DNA of 64,000 nt from JASBRS01 sp963783895 (GCA_963783895.1 CAWAPF010000011.1:22135-86134); one strand, 5' to 3'; positions 19,723 through 29,372 are shown, counted from the first letter of the stretch. The notes: generated by a model not told the origin, from the sequence alone. Program-made: numbers and translations.

Positions 19723-20157
19723 CTAGGCGTCCGGGAGGCGGAGGCGTTCCTTCAGCTCGCTCAGGAAGGCGGCCTCGTTGGTCGACAGGCGCCGCCCGAA
19801 GAGCCCGCTGCGCGACGCGTCGGCCACGCGCTCGGCGAGCTCCAGCAGGAAACGCTTGAACTCCGCTCCTTCTTCGTCGTCGTGGACGACGGAACCGACC
19901 ACCTCGATGCGCGTCAGGAGCTTCTCGCGGGTCACGTCGTCAAGATCGACGCTGCGCTCCTCGGCATGGCTGAAGAGGTCCTGTACGAGGGCGTTGTCCC
20001 GGTAGCGGCGGCGGGCGTCGTAGAGGTAACGGCCGGCAGCCATGATCTCACGGAAGTATCCGATCGGCCCGGTCCGTTCGGCCGCGACGGCGGCGACCAG
20101 GACCTCCGCGGCGGCGTCAAGCAGGAGGGCGCGTTGTTCGCCTGTGTAGCTGCTCAT
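19723..20157 (-). CDS. Hypothetical protein
   Basis: 144 residues, predicted all-helical and acidic, without signal peptide or membrane segment. I recognise no family. Codon use is like the neighbours, and GGAGGAGAG precedes the ATG, so it is probably a real gene. It is convergent with the DinB-like gene (15 bases between stops) and divergent from the large GGDEF-EAL gene. Confidence 0.7.
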   Translation of the reverse strand: MSSYTGEQRALLLDAAAEVLVAAVAAERTGPIGYFREIMAAGRYLYDARRRYRDNALVQDLFSHAEERSVDLDDVTREKLLTRIEVVGSVVHDDEEGAEFKRFLLELAERVADASRSGLFGRRLSTNEAAFLSELKERLRLPDA

Positions 20158-20414
20158 CGCTTGGGCTCTCCTCCGTGCATGGCTTTGGCCCCCTCGCGGG
20201 GGCGGGGACGTCCAGCCTACCGCACGGAGGGTCGGCGAGCGGAAGTGCGTGCGGCCAGGTACGCGATTTCACGGGATCGGGAGCGAGGTGTGGGGACAAT
20301 GGAGGGTCAACGCTGCCGGCAACCCGAGGGCGGGGGCCGCCGGCGGTCGGGTCCCGACGGGAGCGGCCCGTGGCGGCACGCGTGCGGGACCCCGCCGTGT
20401 TGGGGGACAGGACG

Positions 20415-23400
20415 ATGAAACTGGAGCTGATGCTGCTGGCGTTGCCGTTGCTGACGGCCGTGATCGCCTTTCCGGCGATCGCCTGGTCGGTGGCGCGGCG
20501 GCGGGAGCCCGGCCGTCGGGCTTTCGGAGCGCTTGCCGTCGCCGTGGTGGCCTGGTCGCTTGCGGTACTCCTCTCCTGGACCCGGGCGACCGACGCCCAA
20601 CTCGAGCTCGCCGTGCGACTGGCGCTCAGCGCCGCCGCCGTCACGCCTGCGCTGGCGCTGATCGCGGCGCTGCGGCTGGTGGGCCGCAAGACCTCGCTCG
20701 TCGGCCTCCTGCTCGTCCCCGCGGTGGGTGCCGGCGCCCTGGTGTGGACGCCCGCCGTCAGGCCCTGGGTGGTGCGGGCGCTGGTGCCGGTCGAGGTCGT
20801 CGGCCTGGGCTCCGTGGGCGTCCTTCCCGGACCCGCCTTCTGGGCCTGGTGGGTCGGGGCCGGATTCGCTCTGGGAATCGCCACATCGCTGGTGTTCGTC
20901 CTGGGCGCGCCCCAGGGCCGGCCCCGGGAGCGGGCCGGCGCGGCATTGCTGGTGCTGGCGCCGTTGCCACCGCTGGTGGTGGCCGGCTATGCGCTCCTCT
21001 CGCTGGGGACCCTGACCGCGATCGACCTGACGCCTGTCGGCCTCGGGGTGAGCGCGATCCTGCTGGCCTGGGGCATGGAGCGGCGCTGGGCCGAGCTGCG
21101 CGGTCCGGTCGAGTATCGCGACGTGTTCGCCGGGCTCGGCGACGGCCTCATCCTGGTCGACGAGCATGGAGTCGTGCTGGACGTGAATCCGGCCGCCGAG
21201 CGGGCGCTGGGCGTGACCGCCCCGCTCGCGTTGGGCCGCCCGTTGTCGTCGATCCGGCGCGACTTCGCGATCATGGGGCGCGAGTCGGTGGAGCTGCCGC
21301 CGGTCGACGCTGGGCCGGTCTACGAGGCGAGGAGCCACCCGTTGCCCAATTCCGGGAGGCTCCTCATCATCCGGGACGTGACCGCACGGCGCGCCGCGGC
21401 CGATGCGCTGGGCCGGCGCGCGGAGGTGCTGGCCGCGACCGAGGCCGCCGCCCGCGAGTTCCTCGAGGAGCCGGACTGGGCGATCGCCGTCGACGGCATG
21501 CTCGCCCGCCTGGGATCGGCCAGCGGGGCAAGCCGGGTTGCGCTGCTGGAGTTCGACGCCGCTCCCGGTGGCTGGCCGGGAGGCCAGCCACCGGGAGCCC
21601 CACGCACGCGTCGCTGGGAGAACCTGCAAGCCGCCGCCTGGCCCGACGGGCACGCGCCCTACGGGTCGCGGTTGCTCGAGTGGGCCGTGACGCCGCCGGG
21701 CTTCGCGGGGGACGTGGACGAGGTGCCGGCCCGTGACCGCGACGCCTTGCAGGCCGTCGGCGTGGGATACGTGGCCCTGTTGCCGGTGTCCGCGGGAGAC
21801 GGCGTGTCCCGGGTGCTGGCCCTCGAGTGGTCGGCTCCGCATCCGCGCTGGTTGCCCCTGGTGGTCGATACGCTCCGTGCGGCCCCCGCTGCGCTCGAGG
21901 CGGCGGTCCGCCGGCGCAGCGGCGAGCTGGCGAGCGAGCGTTACCGCAGGTACCAGGCCTCGCTCCTGGAGGCGACGAGAGAGCTCGTGGCCCAGGAGGT
22001 CACCCCTGCGTTCTACCAGGCCCTGCTGGAGCGCGCCGTCGGCGTGATCCCCGGCGCACAAGGGGGTTGCGTCCTGGTTCGCGGGCCGGACGGCGGGTTC
22101 GCGCTCGCCGCGGCAACCGGGGCGGAGGCCGCCCTGCTGGGCCGGGTACGGTTCGAGGAGCGCGACCTCGGTCACGAGGGGCCGGGCCGGCCCGTGCCCC
22201 GGCTCGTCCGGGGTGACGCGCTCGACCGGGGGGTGGACGGGGCGCGCTCGCGCGCGGCACGCGAGACGCGGGCGGGGCCCGGGCCCGCCGTGTCGCTCGC
22301 GGTGCCGGTGGAGCTGAACGGGCGCGTGGAGGCCTCCCTTCGGCTCGACAATCTGGACGCGGACGACGGCTTCCCCCCCGAAGCGATCGGCATGGCGGAG
22401 GCGTTCGGGCTGCAGGTCGCCGCGCTGCTCCAGCGCCTCCGGCTGGAGGAGCGGCGCGACCGGGCTGCACGCATGAACGCCCTGCTGGCCGATATCGAGC
22501 GCCTGCTCCTGGTAGGGGGCGACCTGAGTGACTTCTTCCCGGTGTTGGCGGGCCTGGCGCTGGAGGTTCCGGGCCTGGATTTCGAGCGCATGGCGGTGCT
22601 GCACCTCGAGGCCAACGATGTGGGGCTCGACGTCTTCGATCCCGCGGGTGTACACGACGAGGATCTCGAGACGGCGCTGATCGAGGCGGGCTGGGTCGCC
22701 GGGACACGGGGCCCGCTGGCGTCGCTCGAGACCGACTCGCGGCCGCGCTTCTGCGAGCACGACGACGGTCCGGTGGCCGCCTACGCCGCGCAACCTCTGA
22801 TGCTGCGGGGACAGCCGTGGGGGATGATCGTGTTCTGCGCGTCCGGGCCGCGTACCTTCGACGGCCACGTCCGGGACACGCTCGCGCAGCTCTCCAACAG
22901 CATCGAGCTAGCGCTCGTGCGGCAGCGCGACGCCGAGCAGCGCGAGTGGCAGCTTGCCAAGCTCGAGGCCGTGGTGAGCGCCAGCGAGGCGCTGCGAGGG
23001 GCCACGCGCCGTCGGGATGTGGTCGTGCGTGCCCTCAAGGCCGTGCTCGAGATGACCCGTGCCGACGTGTGCGACCTCTACCTCATCGACGTAGAGGCCG
23101 ACGTGTTGCGGCGGGTCGGAAGCCGGGCGGGCGACGGTCGGGACGCCTATCCGGTGGGCGGGCACCCGGTGACGCGGGTCGAGGGCGCGCTGGCCTGGCA
23201 GGTGGTGGAGGACGGCCGGACGGTCGCCGCCCGCGACGCCGGCGGCCTGACCGATGTGCCGGTCCCTTCCGGCGCCCCGCGGCCGGTGGCCTTCCTGGGC
23301 ACGCCCCTGCGCAACGGCGAGGGCGAGATCGTCGGTGTGGTCAGTGCGCTGGCCCAGGCGGGGGGCCGGAGCTTCGAGCGCGAGGACGCGGGCTTCCTCG

Positions 23401-25679
23401 AGGCGATCGCGCTGGCCAGCGGCAACGCACTCGACCGGCTGGCCCTGGTCGAGCAGAGCCGTGGTCAGGCTGCCGAGTACCGATCGTTGTTCGAGGCCGC
23501 GAAACGCCAGGCCGCCGAGTTGACGCTGCTCGATCGCGTCCGTGGCGCGGTCGCCAGCGAGCTCGACCTGCCGGCGGTGTTCGCCGCCGCGGCCTCGGCA
23601 ACCGTGGAGGTGCTCGGGTACCGCAGGGTGGGTCTGTTCGCATGGGACGGGGGCGAGCTGGTGTTGCAGCATCAGCTCGGCTACGAGAGCGCGTCGGCGC
23701 GAAACGCGCTCGGTGGGGTGACGCAGGTTGCCGCCCGCGTGGCCGAGACCGGCGAGCCGCTCCTCATCGGAGGCGGCGCGAACGACGAAGCGACCGGCGT
23801 CCATGGGGCGCCGATCGGGGCTCCGTGGCAGGCGGCGGTTCCGCTCGTGGCGGGCGACGGAGTGGTGGGCGTGCTGGTGGCGGAGGGCCGTGCCGCCGGA
23901 TCGGCCGACGAGGACCTCCGGATGCTGCGGGCCCTGGGCGAGCAGCTCGGGGTGGCGGCGGAGCGCGGGCGCCTCTACGGAGTCGTCCGCCAGAGCGAGC
24001 AGCGCTTCCGCCTGCTCGCCGAGCACATGCAGGACTTGGTCTGCCTGCACGACCCTGCGGGGCGCTTCGTCTACGTCAGCCCGTCGTCGACCACCGTCCT
24101 CGGTTACGCCCCGGACGCGCTCGTGGGGGTCGACCCCTTCACGCTGATACACGAGGAGGACCGTGACCGGGTGCGCGAGAGCGGACGGCAGCGCCTGTTG
24201 GAGGGACAGGAGTCGGTGCAGGTCGGGTACCGTCTCCGGCACGCCGACGGTCGCTACGTGTGGCTCGAGACCGTCGCCCAGACCGTGCGCGAGGAGCGGG
24301 GAGAGGTGGTCAATTTCGTGACGGCTTCGCGCGATATCACCGAGCGCAAACGTATCGAGGAGCGCCTGGTGCAGGGTGCGCTGTTCGACGAGCTGACCGG
24401 CCTGGCCAACCGGGTGCTCCTGCTCGACCGGCTGCGCCAGGCCCTGTCGCGCGCCGCCCGTAACGAGTCCTGGCGCTTCGCGCTGCTCTTCCTGGATCTC
24501 GACCGCTTCAAGATCGTCAACGACAGCCTCGGTCACAACGCCGGCGACGAGTTGCTCAAGGCCCTGGCCGTGCGCCTCAAGACCTGCGTGCGCGGTTCCG
24601 ACACGGTGGCTCGCCTGGGCGGGGACGAGTTCTGCGTGCTCATCGAGGACGTCGATGGCCCCGACCACGCGACCGCGACCGCCACGCGGATCCAGAGCGC
24701 CCTCGCCGAGCCGTTCACGTTGCACGGCCACGACATCTTCACGAGCGCTTCGATCGGGATCGCCTTCTCGGCGTCCCACTACCGCGATCCTCAGGAGCTG
24801 CTGCGCGACGCCGACATCGCGATGTACCGCGCCAAGGCGTCGGGCAAGGCGCGCTTCGCGATCTTCGACAAGGGCATGCATGCCAGCGCGCTCGGACAGA
24901 TGCAACTGGAGACCAGCCTCCACCGCGCGCCCGATCGCAACGAGCTGTTCCTCGAGTACCAGCCCGTCTACCATCTGCGAGAACGCCGCCTGGTGGGCGT
25001 CGAGGCGCTGGTGCGTTGGCAACATCCGGAGCGCGGGCTCGTGCCTCCTTCGGAATTCGTGCCGTTGGCGGAGGAGTCGGGCCAGATCGTCGCGATCGAT
25101 CGCTGGGTGCTCGGCGAGGCGACGCGTCAGCTCGCGACCTGGGCGCGCGAGCTGGGCGGGAGCGTGCCGCCCCCCGTGGTCAGCGTCAATGTGTCGGCCC
25201 GGCACCTCGCGCTGCAGGACGTCGGCGTGATGCTACGAGCTGCCCTGGAGGAGGCGGGCGCGCCGGCTTCCAGCCTCAAGCTCGAGATCAGCGAAGGCGC
25301 CCTGATGAGTTATCCGGAGGCCGCCACCGAGTCGCTGACGCGCCTTCATGAGCTGGGCGTGCGCGTCCAGGTGGACGACTTCGGTACGGGCTTCTCCTCG
25401 CTGAAGTACCTCCAGCGTCTCCCCATCGACTCGCTCAAGATCGACGGCTCCTTCGTGCGGGGGATCGACGCCGACGCGGCCAATCGGGACGTGGTGAGCA
25501 CCATCGTCGGGCTCGCGCGGAGCCTCGGCATCGACGCGGTAGCCGAGGGCATCGAGCGCGAAGAGGAGCTCGAAACGCTCCTCGAGCTCGGCTGCGACTA
25601 CGGCCAGGGCTACCTCTTCGCGCCTCCGCTCGCCCCCGACGAGGTGGCGCGCCGGTTTCAAGCCCAGCGGGCGCTGTAG
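20415..25679 (+). CDS. Multi-sensor diguanylate cyclase/phosphodiesterase (7TM-PAS-GAF-PAS-GGDEF-EAL)
   Basis: 1754 residues. About seven hydrophobic helices (1-230) form a membrane sensor, followed by PAS (about 233-330), several GAF-like modules (roughly 355-500, 510-680, 690-840, 850-1010, 1038-1185), a second PAS (1195-1315), GGDEF (about 1320-1480) and EAL (about 1495-1754). Both output domains look active: G-G-D-E-F at 1402-1406, an inhibitory I-site R-G-S-D five residues before it, E-A-L at 1530-1532, D-D-F-G-T-G and a late E-G-I-E motif. It should make and degrade cyclic di-GMP in response to membrane and cytosolic signals. ATG chosen at the first membrane helix. No adjacent partner gene is evident. 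Confidence 0.9.
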   Translation: MKLELMLLALPLLTAVIAFPAIAWSVARRREPGRRAFGALAVAVVAWSLAVLLSWTRATDAQLELAVRLALSAAAVTPALALIAALRLVGRKTSLVGLLLVPAVGAGALVWTPAVRPWVVRALVPVEVVGLGSVGVLPGPAFWAWWVGAGFALGIATSLVFVLGAPQGRPRERAGAALLVLAPLPPLVVAGYALLSLGTLTAIDLTPVGLGVSAILLAWGMERRWAELRGPVEYRDVFAGLGDGLILVDEHGVVLDVNPAAERALGVTAPLALGRPLSSIRRDFAIMGRESVELPPVDAGPVYEARSHPLPNSGRLLIIRDVTARRAAADALGRRAEVLAATEAAAREFLEEPDWAIAVDGMLARLGSASGASRVALLEFDAAPGGWPGGQPPGAPRTRRWENLQAAAWPDGHAPYGSRLLEWAVTPPGFAGDVDEVPARDRDALQAVGVGYVALLPVSAGDGVSRVLALEWSAPHPRWLPLVVDTLRAAPAALEAAVRRRSGELASERYRRYQASLLEATRELVAQEVTPAFYQALLERAVGVIPGAQGGCVLVRGPDGGFALAAATGAEAALLGRVRFEERDLGHEGPGRPVPRLVRGDALDRGVDGARSRAARETRAGPGPAVSLAVPVELNGRVEASLRLDNLDADDGFPPEAIGMAEAFGLQVAALLQRLRLEERRDRAARMNALLADIERLLLVGGDLSDFFPVLAGLALEVPGLDFERMAVLHLEANDVGLDVFDPAGVHDEDLETALIEAGWVAGTRGPLASLETDSRPRFCEHDDGPVAAYAAQPLMLRGQPWGMIVFCASGPRTFDGHVRDTLAQLSNSIELALVRQRDAEQREWQLAKLEAVVSASEALRGATRRRDVVVRALKAVLEMTRADVCDLYLIDVEADVLRRVGSRAGDGRDAYPVGGHPVTRVEGALAWQVVEDGRTVAARDAGGLTDVPVPSGAPRPVAFLGTPLRNGEGEIVGVVSALAQAGGRSFEREDAGFLEAIALASGNALDRLALVEQSRGQAAEYRSLFEAAKRQAAELTLLDRVRGAVASELDLPAVFAAAASATVEVLGYRRVGLFAWDGGELVLQHQLGYESASARNALGGVTQVAARVAETGEPLLIGGGANDEATGVHGAPIGAPWQAAVPLVAGDGVVGVLVAEGRAAGSADEDLRMLRALGEQLGVAAERGRLYGVVRQSEQRFRLLAEHMQDLVCLHDPAGRFVYVSPSSTTVLGYAPDALVGVDPFTLIHEEDRDRVRESGRQRLLEGQESVQVGYRLRHADGRYVWLETVAQTVREERGEVVNFVTASRDITERKRIEERLVQGALFDELTGLANRVLLLDRLRQALSRAARNESWRFALLFLDLDRFKIVNDSLGHNAGDELLKALAVRLKTCVRGSDTVARLGGDEFCVLIEDVDGPDHATATATRIQSALAEPFTLHGHDIFTSASIGIAFSASHYRDPQELLRDADIAMYRAKASGKARFAIFDKGMHASALGQMQLETSLHRAPDRNELFLEYQPVYHLRERRLVGVEALVRWQHPERGLVPPSEFVPLAEESGQIVAIDRWVLGEATRQLATWARELGGSVPPPVVSVNVSARHLALQDVGVMLRAALEEAGAPASSLKLEISEGALMSYPEAATESLTRLHELGVRVQVDDFGTGFSSLKYLQRLPIDSLKIDGSFVRGIDADAANRDVVSTIVGLARSLGIDAVAEGIEREEELETLLELGCDYGQGYLFAPPLAPDEVARRFQAQRAL

Positions 25680-25737
25680 CCCCGGCGATCCGCCCGCTGG
25701 CGCTCTTGCGGGGCCCTGGAGGCTGTGCTACCGTTGG

Positions 25738-25751
25738 CGCAACCGGTTGCG
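25738..25751. promoter_or_regulatory. LacI-family operator
   Basis: CGCAACCGGTTGCG is a perfect 14-base palindrome with the central CG and flanking AAC/GTT expected of a LacI-family site. It lies about 70 bases before the LacI-type gene and directly before TAGCTT (25755-25760), a likely -10, so repressor binding would block transcription. I found no second copy before the transporter gene at 26906, so regulator and transporter may be transcribed from here as one unit. Confidence 0.75.
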
Positions 25752-25823
25752 AAGTAGCTTCCGCATCGTCCCTGCGGGCCACGTGTCGTGGCCCGATCGG
25801 GGCGGCGAGACGGGCGGTCGAGT

Positions 25824-26858
25824 GTGAGGCGCAAGCTCACTCTGAAGGACCTCTCCGAGCGGCTGGGGCTGGCCCGTTCCACGGTGTCGCGTGCCTTGCG
25901 GGACGACCCACAGATCGCCGCGGTCACGCGTACGCGCGTCCGGGAGCTCGCCGACACGCTGGGCTACCGTCCCGACGCCGCGGCCCGGGCGCTGACGCGT
26001 CGCAGGGCGCAGGCCGTCGGGCTGATGCTTCCCCGGAGCTCCGAGCTGGTCTTCGCCAACCCCTACTTCAGCGAGCTCCTGCTCGGCGTTAGCAGCCGGG
26101 CCGAGGAGGCGGGCTTCCCGTTGCTCCTCTCCACGGCGCCCCGTCCCGACTTCACGCTGTGGCTGCGCGAGGGCCGAGTGGACGGCCTGCTCGTGCTCGG
26201 ATCCAGCGTAACCGAGGACGACGTCGACGGCCTCAATCGACTGATCGCCGCGCGGTATCCGGTGGTCGCCATCCACGCCGGCCCGCGCAGCCTCGACGCG
26301 GTCAGCATCGGAAGCAACGAGCGCGCCGGTGTCTGGCAGGCGCTGGCGCACCTCGAGCAGCTCGGTCTTCGACGGGTGGCGTTCCTGAGCGGGCCCCGCG
26401 GCTCGCGCTACGCGGAGCGGCGCATCCGTGCCTACCGGACCGGGGTCGAGACCTTCGGGCTGGTGGCCGACCGATCGCTGGTGGTGCCTACCGACGACAG
26501 CCGCACGGGCGGCGCCGAGGCCTGCGCGCGCCTGATCGCCGGCGGAACGGGCTTCGAGGCCGTCCTTGCGAACAACGACCTGGTCGCCCTGGGGGCGTTG
26601 CGCGCCCTTCGGGCGGCGGGCCGTTGCGTGCCCGGCGACGTCTCCGTGGTCGGCTTCGACGACACGCCGCTCGCCGCCGCGGCCCGCCCCGCGCTCACCT
26701 CGGTCCGGCAGGCCACACGCCGCCTTGGCGAGATGGCTTTCGACGCGCTTCTCACCCTGATGGCCGGCGGGTCCGCCCAGTCGGTCCGGCTGGCGACCCA
26801 GCTCATCGTCCGTGACAGCACGGGTCCCCCCGCCACGATGGAGGTGCCGCCTGCGTAG
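25824..26858 (+). CDS. LacI-family transcriptional regulator
   Basis: 344 residues from the GTG at 25824. The N-terminal helix-turn-helix reads L-K-D-L-S-E-R-L-G-L-A-R-S-T-V-S-R, with the hinge Y-R-P-D-A-A-A-R-A-L after it. Residues 60-335 form a periplasmic-binding-protein-like ligand domain ending with the usual G-F-D-D-T-P-L and T-S-V-R-Q. It is expected to repress the downstream sugar cluster until the sugar or a derivative binds. An upstream GTG (25788) would add 12 unconserved residues. The palindrome at 25738-25751 is its likely operator. Confidence 0.93.
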   Translation: MRRKLTLKDLSERLGLARSTVSRALRDDPQIAAVTRTRVRELADTLGYRPDAAARALTRRRAQAVGLMLPRSSELVFANPYFSELLLGVSSRAEEAGFPLLLSTAPRPDFTLWLREGRVDGLLVLGSSVTEDDVDGLNRLIAARYPVVAIHAGPRSLDAVSIGSNERAGVWQALAHLEQLGLRRVAFLSGPRGSRYAERRIRAYRTGVETFGLVADRSLVVPTDDSRTGGAEACARLIAGGTGFEAVLANNDLVALGALRALRAAGRCVPGDVSVVGFDDTPLAAAARPALTSVRQATRRLGEMAFDALLTLMAGGSAQSVRLATQLIVRDSTGPPATMEVPPA

Positions 26859-26905
26859 ACGACCCGTCCGTTCGCCAACACCCCAAGACGATTCCGGAGG
26901 TCATC

Positions 26906-28171
26906 ATGAACCGACTTACCCGTATCCTGCTCGCCCTGGCGTTCGCCGCGCTGCTCGCGACCGGCGCCGCCCAGGTGAATCTCAAGGTCTTCATCGGCGG
27001 TCAGCAGCGACCCGACGTGATCGGTCCCCTGCTCGACAAGTTCAACGCCGAGAACCCCGACATGCATGCCACCTTCGAGGTGGGCGGTGCGACTAGCGAC
27101 GTGCAGCAGCAGTACCTGAGCACCGTGCTCACCAGCAAGTCGTCGGCGATCGACGTGATGCTCATCGACGTCGTCCGGCCCGCGCAGTACGCGGCCTCGG
27201 GTTGGGCCGAGCCGCTCAACAGCTACTTCGCCAGCGCCGACGCGGAGAAGACCTACCTCGCGTCGTTCCTGCCCGGCCCGGTCACCGCCGATACGGTGAA
27301 CGGCAAGCTGTACGCCGTCCCCGCCTTCACCGACGCGCAGTTCCTCTACTACCGCAAGGACCTGCTCGACAAGTACGGCCTCAAGCCGCCCAAGACCTGG
27401 GAAGAGCTCAAGAACGAAGCGCTCACCATCATGAAGGGGGAGAACAACCCCAGACTCCAGGGTTTCAACTACCAGGGCGCCGCCATCGAGGGCACGAACT
27501 GTACCTTCCTCGAGGCGCTGTGGACGGCAGGCGGCAACTGGCGCGACGCCAACGGCAACATCACCGTCGACACGCCCGCCGGCAAACAGGCGCTCGACTG
27601 GTACAACGAGACGCTCTCGTCGGGGATCACCATCCCGGACATCGCTTCGGTCGGTACCGACGACTCCCGCAAGATGTTCCAGTCCGGCGATGTGGTGTTC
27701 ATGCTGAACTGGGGTTACGCCTGGGCGCACTTCCAGGCCGACAAGGACAGCGCCGTCAAGGGCAAGGTCGGCGTGGCGCCGCTGCCCGCCTTCCAGGGGC
27801 AGCAGTCGGCGACGTGCGTTGGGGGCTGGCAGTGGGCGATGAACCCCTACAGCGCGCACAAGCAGGACGCCTTCAAGCTGATGCGCTTCCTGGCGAGCGA
27901 GGACAGCCAGCGCACCCTGGCCGTGAAGGCCAGCAACATCCCGGCGCGGAAGTCCCTCTACAAGGATCCGGCGGTCCTCGAGGCGGCCCCGCAGTTCTCG
28001 CAGTTCTACGACGTCATCATCAACGCTCGGCCCAGGCCGGTGACGCCGCTCTACCCCGACGTCAGCAACCTGATCCGGACCACCATGAACGCCTTCTTCG
28101 CTCGGTCGCTGAACGTCGATCAGACGCTCAAGAAGATGCAGACAGGACTGCAGGACATCCTGTCCCAGTAG
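26906..28171 (+). CDS. Sugar ABC transporter substrate-binding protein
   Basis: 421 residues. A signal peptide ends at T-G-A-A-Q (residue 22), without lipobox, so the mature protein is secreted or anchored by its N-terminus. It is a cluster-B (MalE-like) binding protein: F-N-A-E-N-P near 48, the D-V-M-L-I-D-V-V segment near 95, P-A-F-T-D-A-Q-F-L-Y-Y-R near 135 and G-G-W-Q-W near 310. It supplies sugar to the two permeases that follow. GGAGG precedes the ATG. Specificity is not readable; the following catabolic genes suggest an unusual sugar. Confidence 0.92.
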   Translation: MNRLTRILLALAFAALLATGAAQVNLKVFIGGQQRPDVIGPLLDKFNAENPDMHATFEVGGATSDVQQQYLSTVLTSKSSAIDVMLIDVVRPAQYAASGWAEPLNSYFASADAEKTYLASFLPGPVTADTVNGKLYAVPAFTDAQFLYYRKDLLDKYGLKPPKTWEELKNEALTIMKGENNPRLQGFNYQGAAIEGTNCTFLEALWTAGGNWRDANGNITVDTPAGKQALDWYNETLSSGITIPDIASVGTDDSRKMFQSGDVVFMLNWGYAWAHFQADKDSAVKGKVGVAPLPAFQGQQSATCVGGWQWAMNPYSAHKQDAFKLMRFLASEDSQRTLAVKASNIPARKSLYKDPAVLEAAPQFSQFYDVIINARPRPVTPLYPDVSNLIRTTMNAFFARSLNVDQTLKKMQTGLQDILSQ

Positions 28172-28197
28172 GGGATCCGTTCCCCGATCGAATCTCG

Positions 28198-28224
28198 GGG
28201 GTGGGGCGCCCGTCGCCCCACCCC
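28198..28224 (+). terminator. Hairpin between sugar-binding protein and permease genes
   Basis: Bases 28198-28208 pair perfectly with 28214-28224 (11 bp, 5-base loop). It probably acts as a partial terminator or RNA stabiliser, keeping binding-protein mRNA more abundant than permease mRNA. It shares the GTGGG arm with the hairpins at 39972 and 54814. Confidence 0.65.
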
Positions 28225-28250
28225 ACCGATCTGACACCCTGTATCTACTC

Positions 28251-29372
28251 ATGACCGAACCCCGTTCCACCACCCCGTATCGCAAGCCCGGCTTCTGGCG
28301 GAGGCTGCGGACCGGCAACCTGTCGGACGCCCAGTTGGGCATCCTCTTCCTCCTGCCCGCATTGCTGACCCTGGCAGCGGTGATGCTCTACCCCATGATC
28401 TCGGTGGTGTGGCAGTCGCTGCATTTCAACCGGCTCAACCAGCCCTTCCGCGGCACGCCCTTCATCGGGTTCGAGAACTTCCGGCGGATGCTGTGGGGGG
28501 AGGGGCTGACGTGGAACCTCTCGCACCTGCTGTGGCTACGGCTGGTCGGAGTCGCTCTGTTGGCGCCGCTGATCTGGGTCGTGCGCCGGCGCTGGCTCTC
28601 GCCGTTGACCGGTGTGGTCCTCGGCCTGGTCCTGGCGTTGCTCTCGATCTATCTGCTCGGCTTCCATCCCGGTCCCGACGGACGTTGGACGGACAGCCGC
28701 TTCTGGGACTCCTTCTCGATCACGATGGTGATCCTCGTCGCGAGCGTGATCGGCTCGTTCGTGGTCGGCCTGCCGCTGGCCCTGCTCGCCAACGTCGAGT
28801 CGCGACTCCGTTGGCTCGGCCGGGTCTCCTTGCTGCTCCCCTGGGCGATGCCGCGGGTGTTCGCCGGGCTCACCTTCGCATGGTTGTTCCAGAACCAGTA
28901 CGGCGTCATCAACGACGTGCTCAGGCATCTCGGCATCCAAGGCCCGCTGTGGCTGGCGCGCGTGGCACCTGCGATCGCGGCCGTGAACCTCACCATCGTC
29001 TGGAAGACGTCCTCCTTCGTCGGCCTCATCCTCCTGGCCGGCCTTCAGTCGATCGATGCCAGCCTCTACGAGGCCGCCGTGGTCGACGGCGCCAACGTAT
29101 GGCAGCGGTTCTGGCGCATCACGTTGCCGCTGCTGCGGCCGTCGATCGCCGTCGCCCTGATCTTCCGGACGCTCACGGCCATCCAGACCTTCGACATCCC
29201 GTTCGCGATGACGCGCGGCGGCCCGGGTCGTAGTCTGGAGACGCTAGGCGTGTACATCTACAACAGCACGCTGGCCCTCAACATCGGTTATGCAGCGGCG
29301 CTCTCGGTGGTGTTGTTCGTGATCAGCCTGACCGTTACCCTCATCTACCTGCGATGGATCTACACCGAATGA
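28251..29372 (+). CDS. Sugar ABC transporter permease (MalF-like) with inserted segment
   Basis: 373 residues, longer than the usual 290-310. After the first helix (about 28-50) and the F-I-G-F-E-N-F-R motif there is an extra stretch (about 81-149) with two hydrophobic helices before the usual R-F-W-D-S-F. The rest is a MetI-like core with the EAA loop E-A-A-V-V-D-G-A-N-V-W-Q-R-F near 280, which contacts the ATPase. No ATPase gene is in the cluster, so a shared MsmK-type ATPase elsewhere is likely. Its stop overlaps the next start (ATGA). Confidence 0.9.
   Translation: MTEPRSTTPYRKPGFWRRLRTGNLSDAQLGILFLLPALLTLAAVMLYPMISVVWQSLHFNRLNQPFRGTPFIGFENFRRMLWGEGLTWNLSHLLWLRLVGVALLAPLIWVVRRRWLSPLTGVVLGLVLALLSIYLLGFHPGPDGRWTDSRFWDSFSITMVILVASVIGSFVVGLPLALLANVESRLRWLGRVSLLLPWAMPRVFAGLTFAWLFQNQYGVINDVLRHLGIQGPLWLARVAPAIAAVNLTIVWKTSSFVGLILLAGLQSIDASLYEAAVVDGANVWQRFWRITLPLLRPSIAVALIFRTLTAIQTFDIPFAMTRGGPGRSLETLGVYIYNSTLALNIGYAAALSVVLFVISLTVTLIYLRWIYTE

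Noticed and set aside
20307..22868. Long minus-strand open frame (about 850 codons) opposite the GGDEF-EAL gene
   Set aside because: It is antisense to a clear multi-domain protein and its translation is repetitive Arg/Gly/Pro/His-rich, the usual by-product of high GC.
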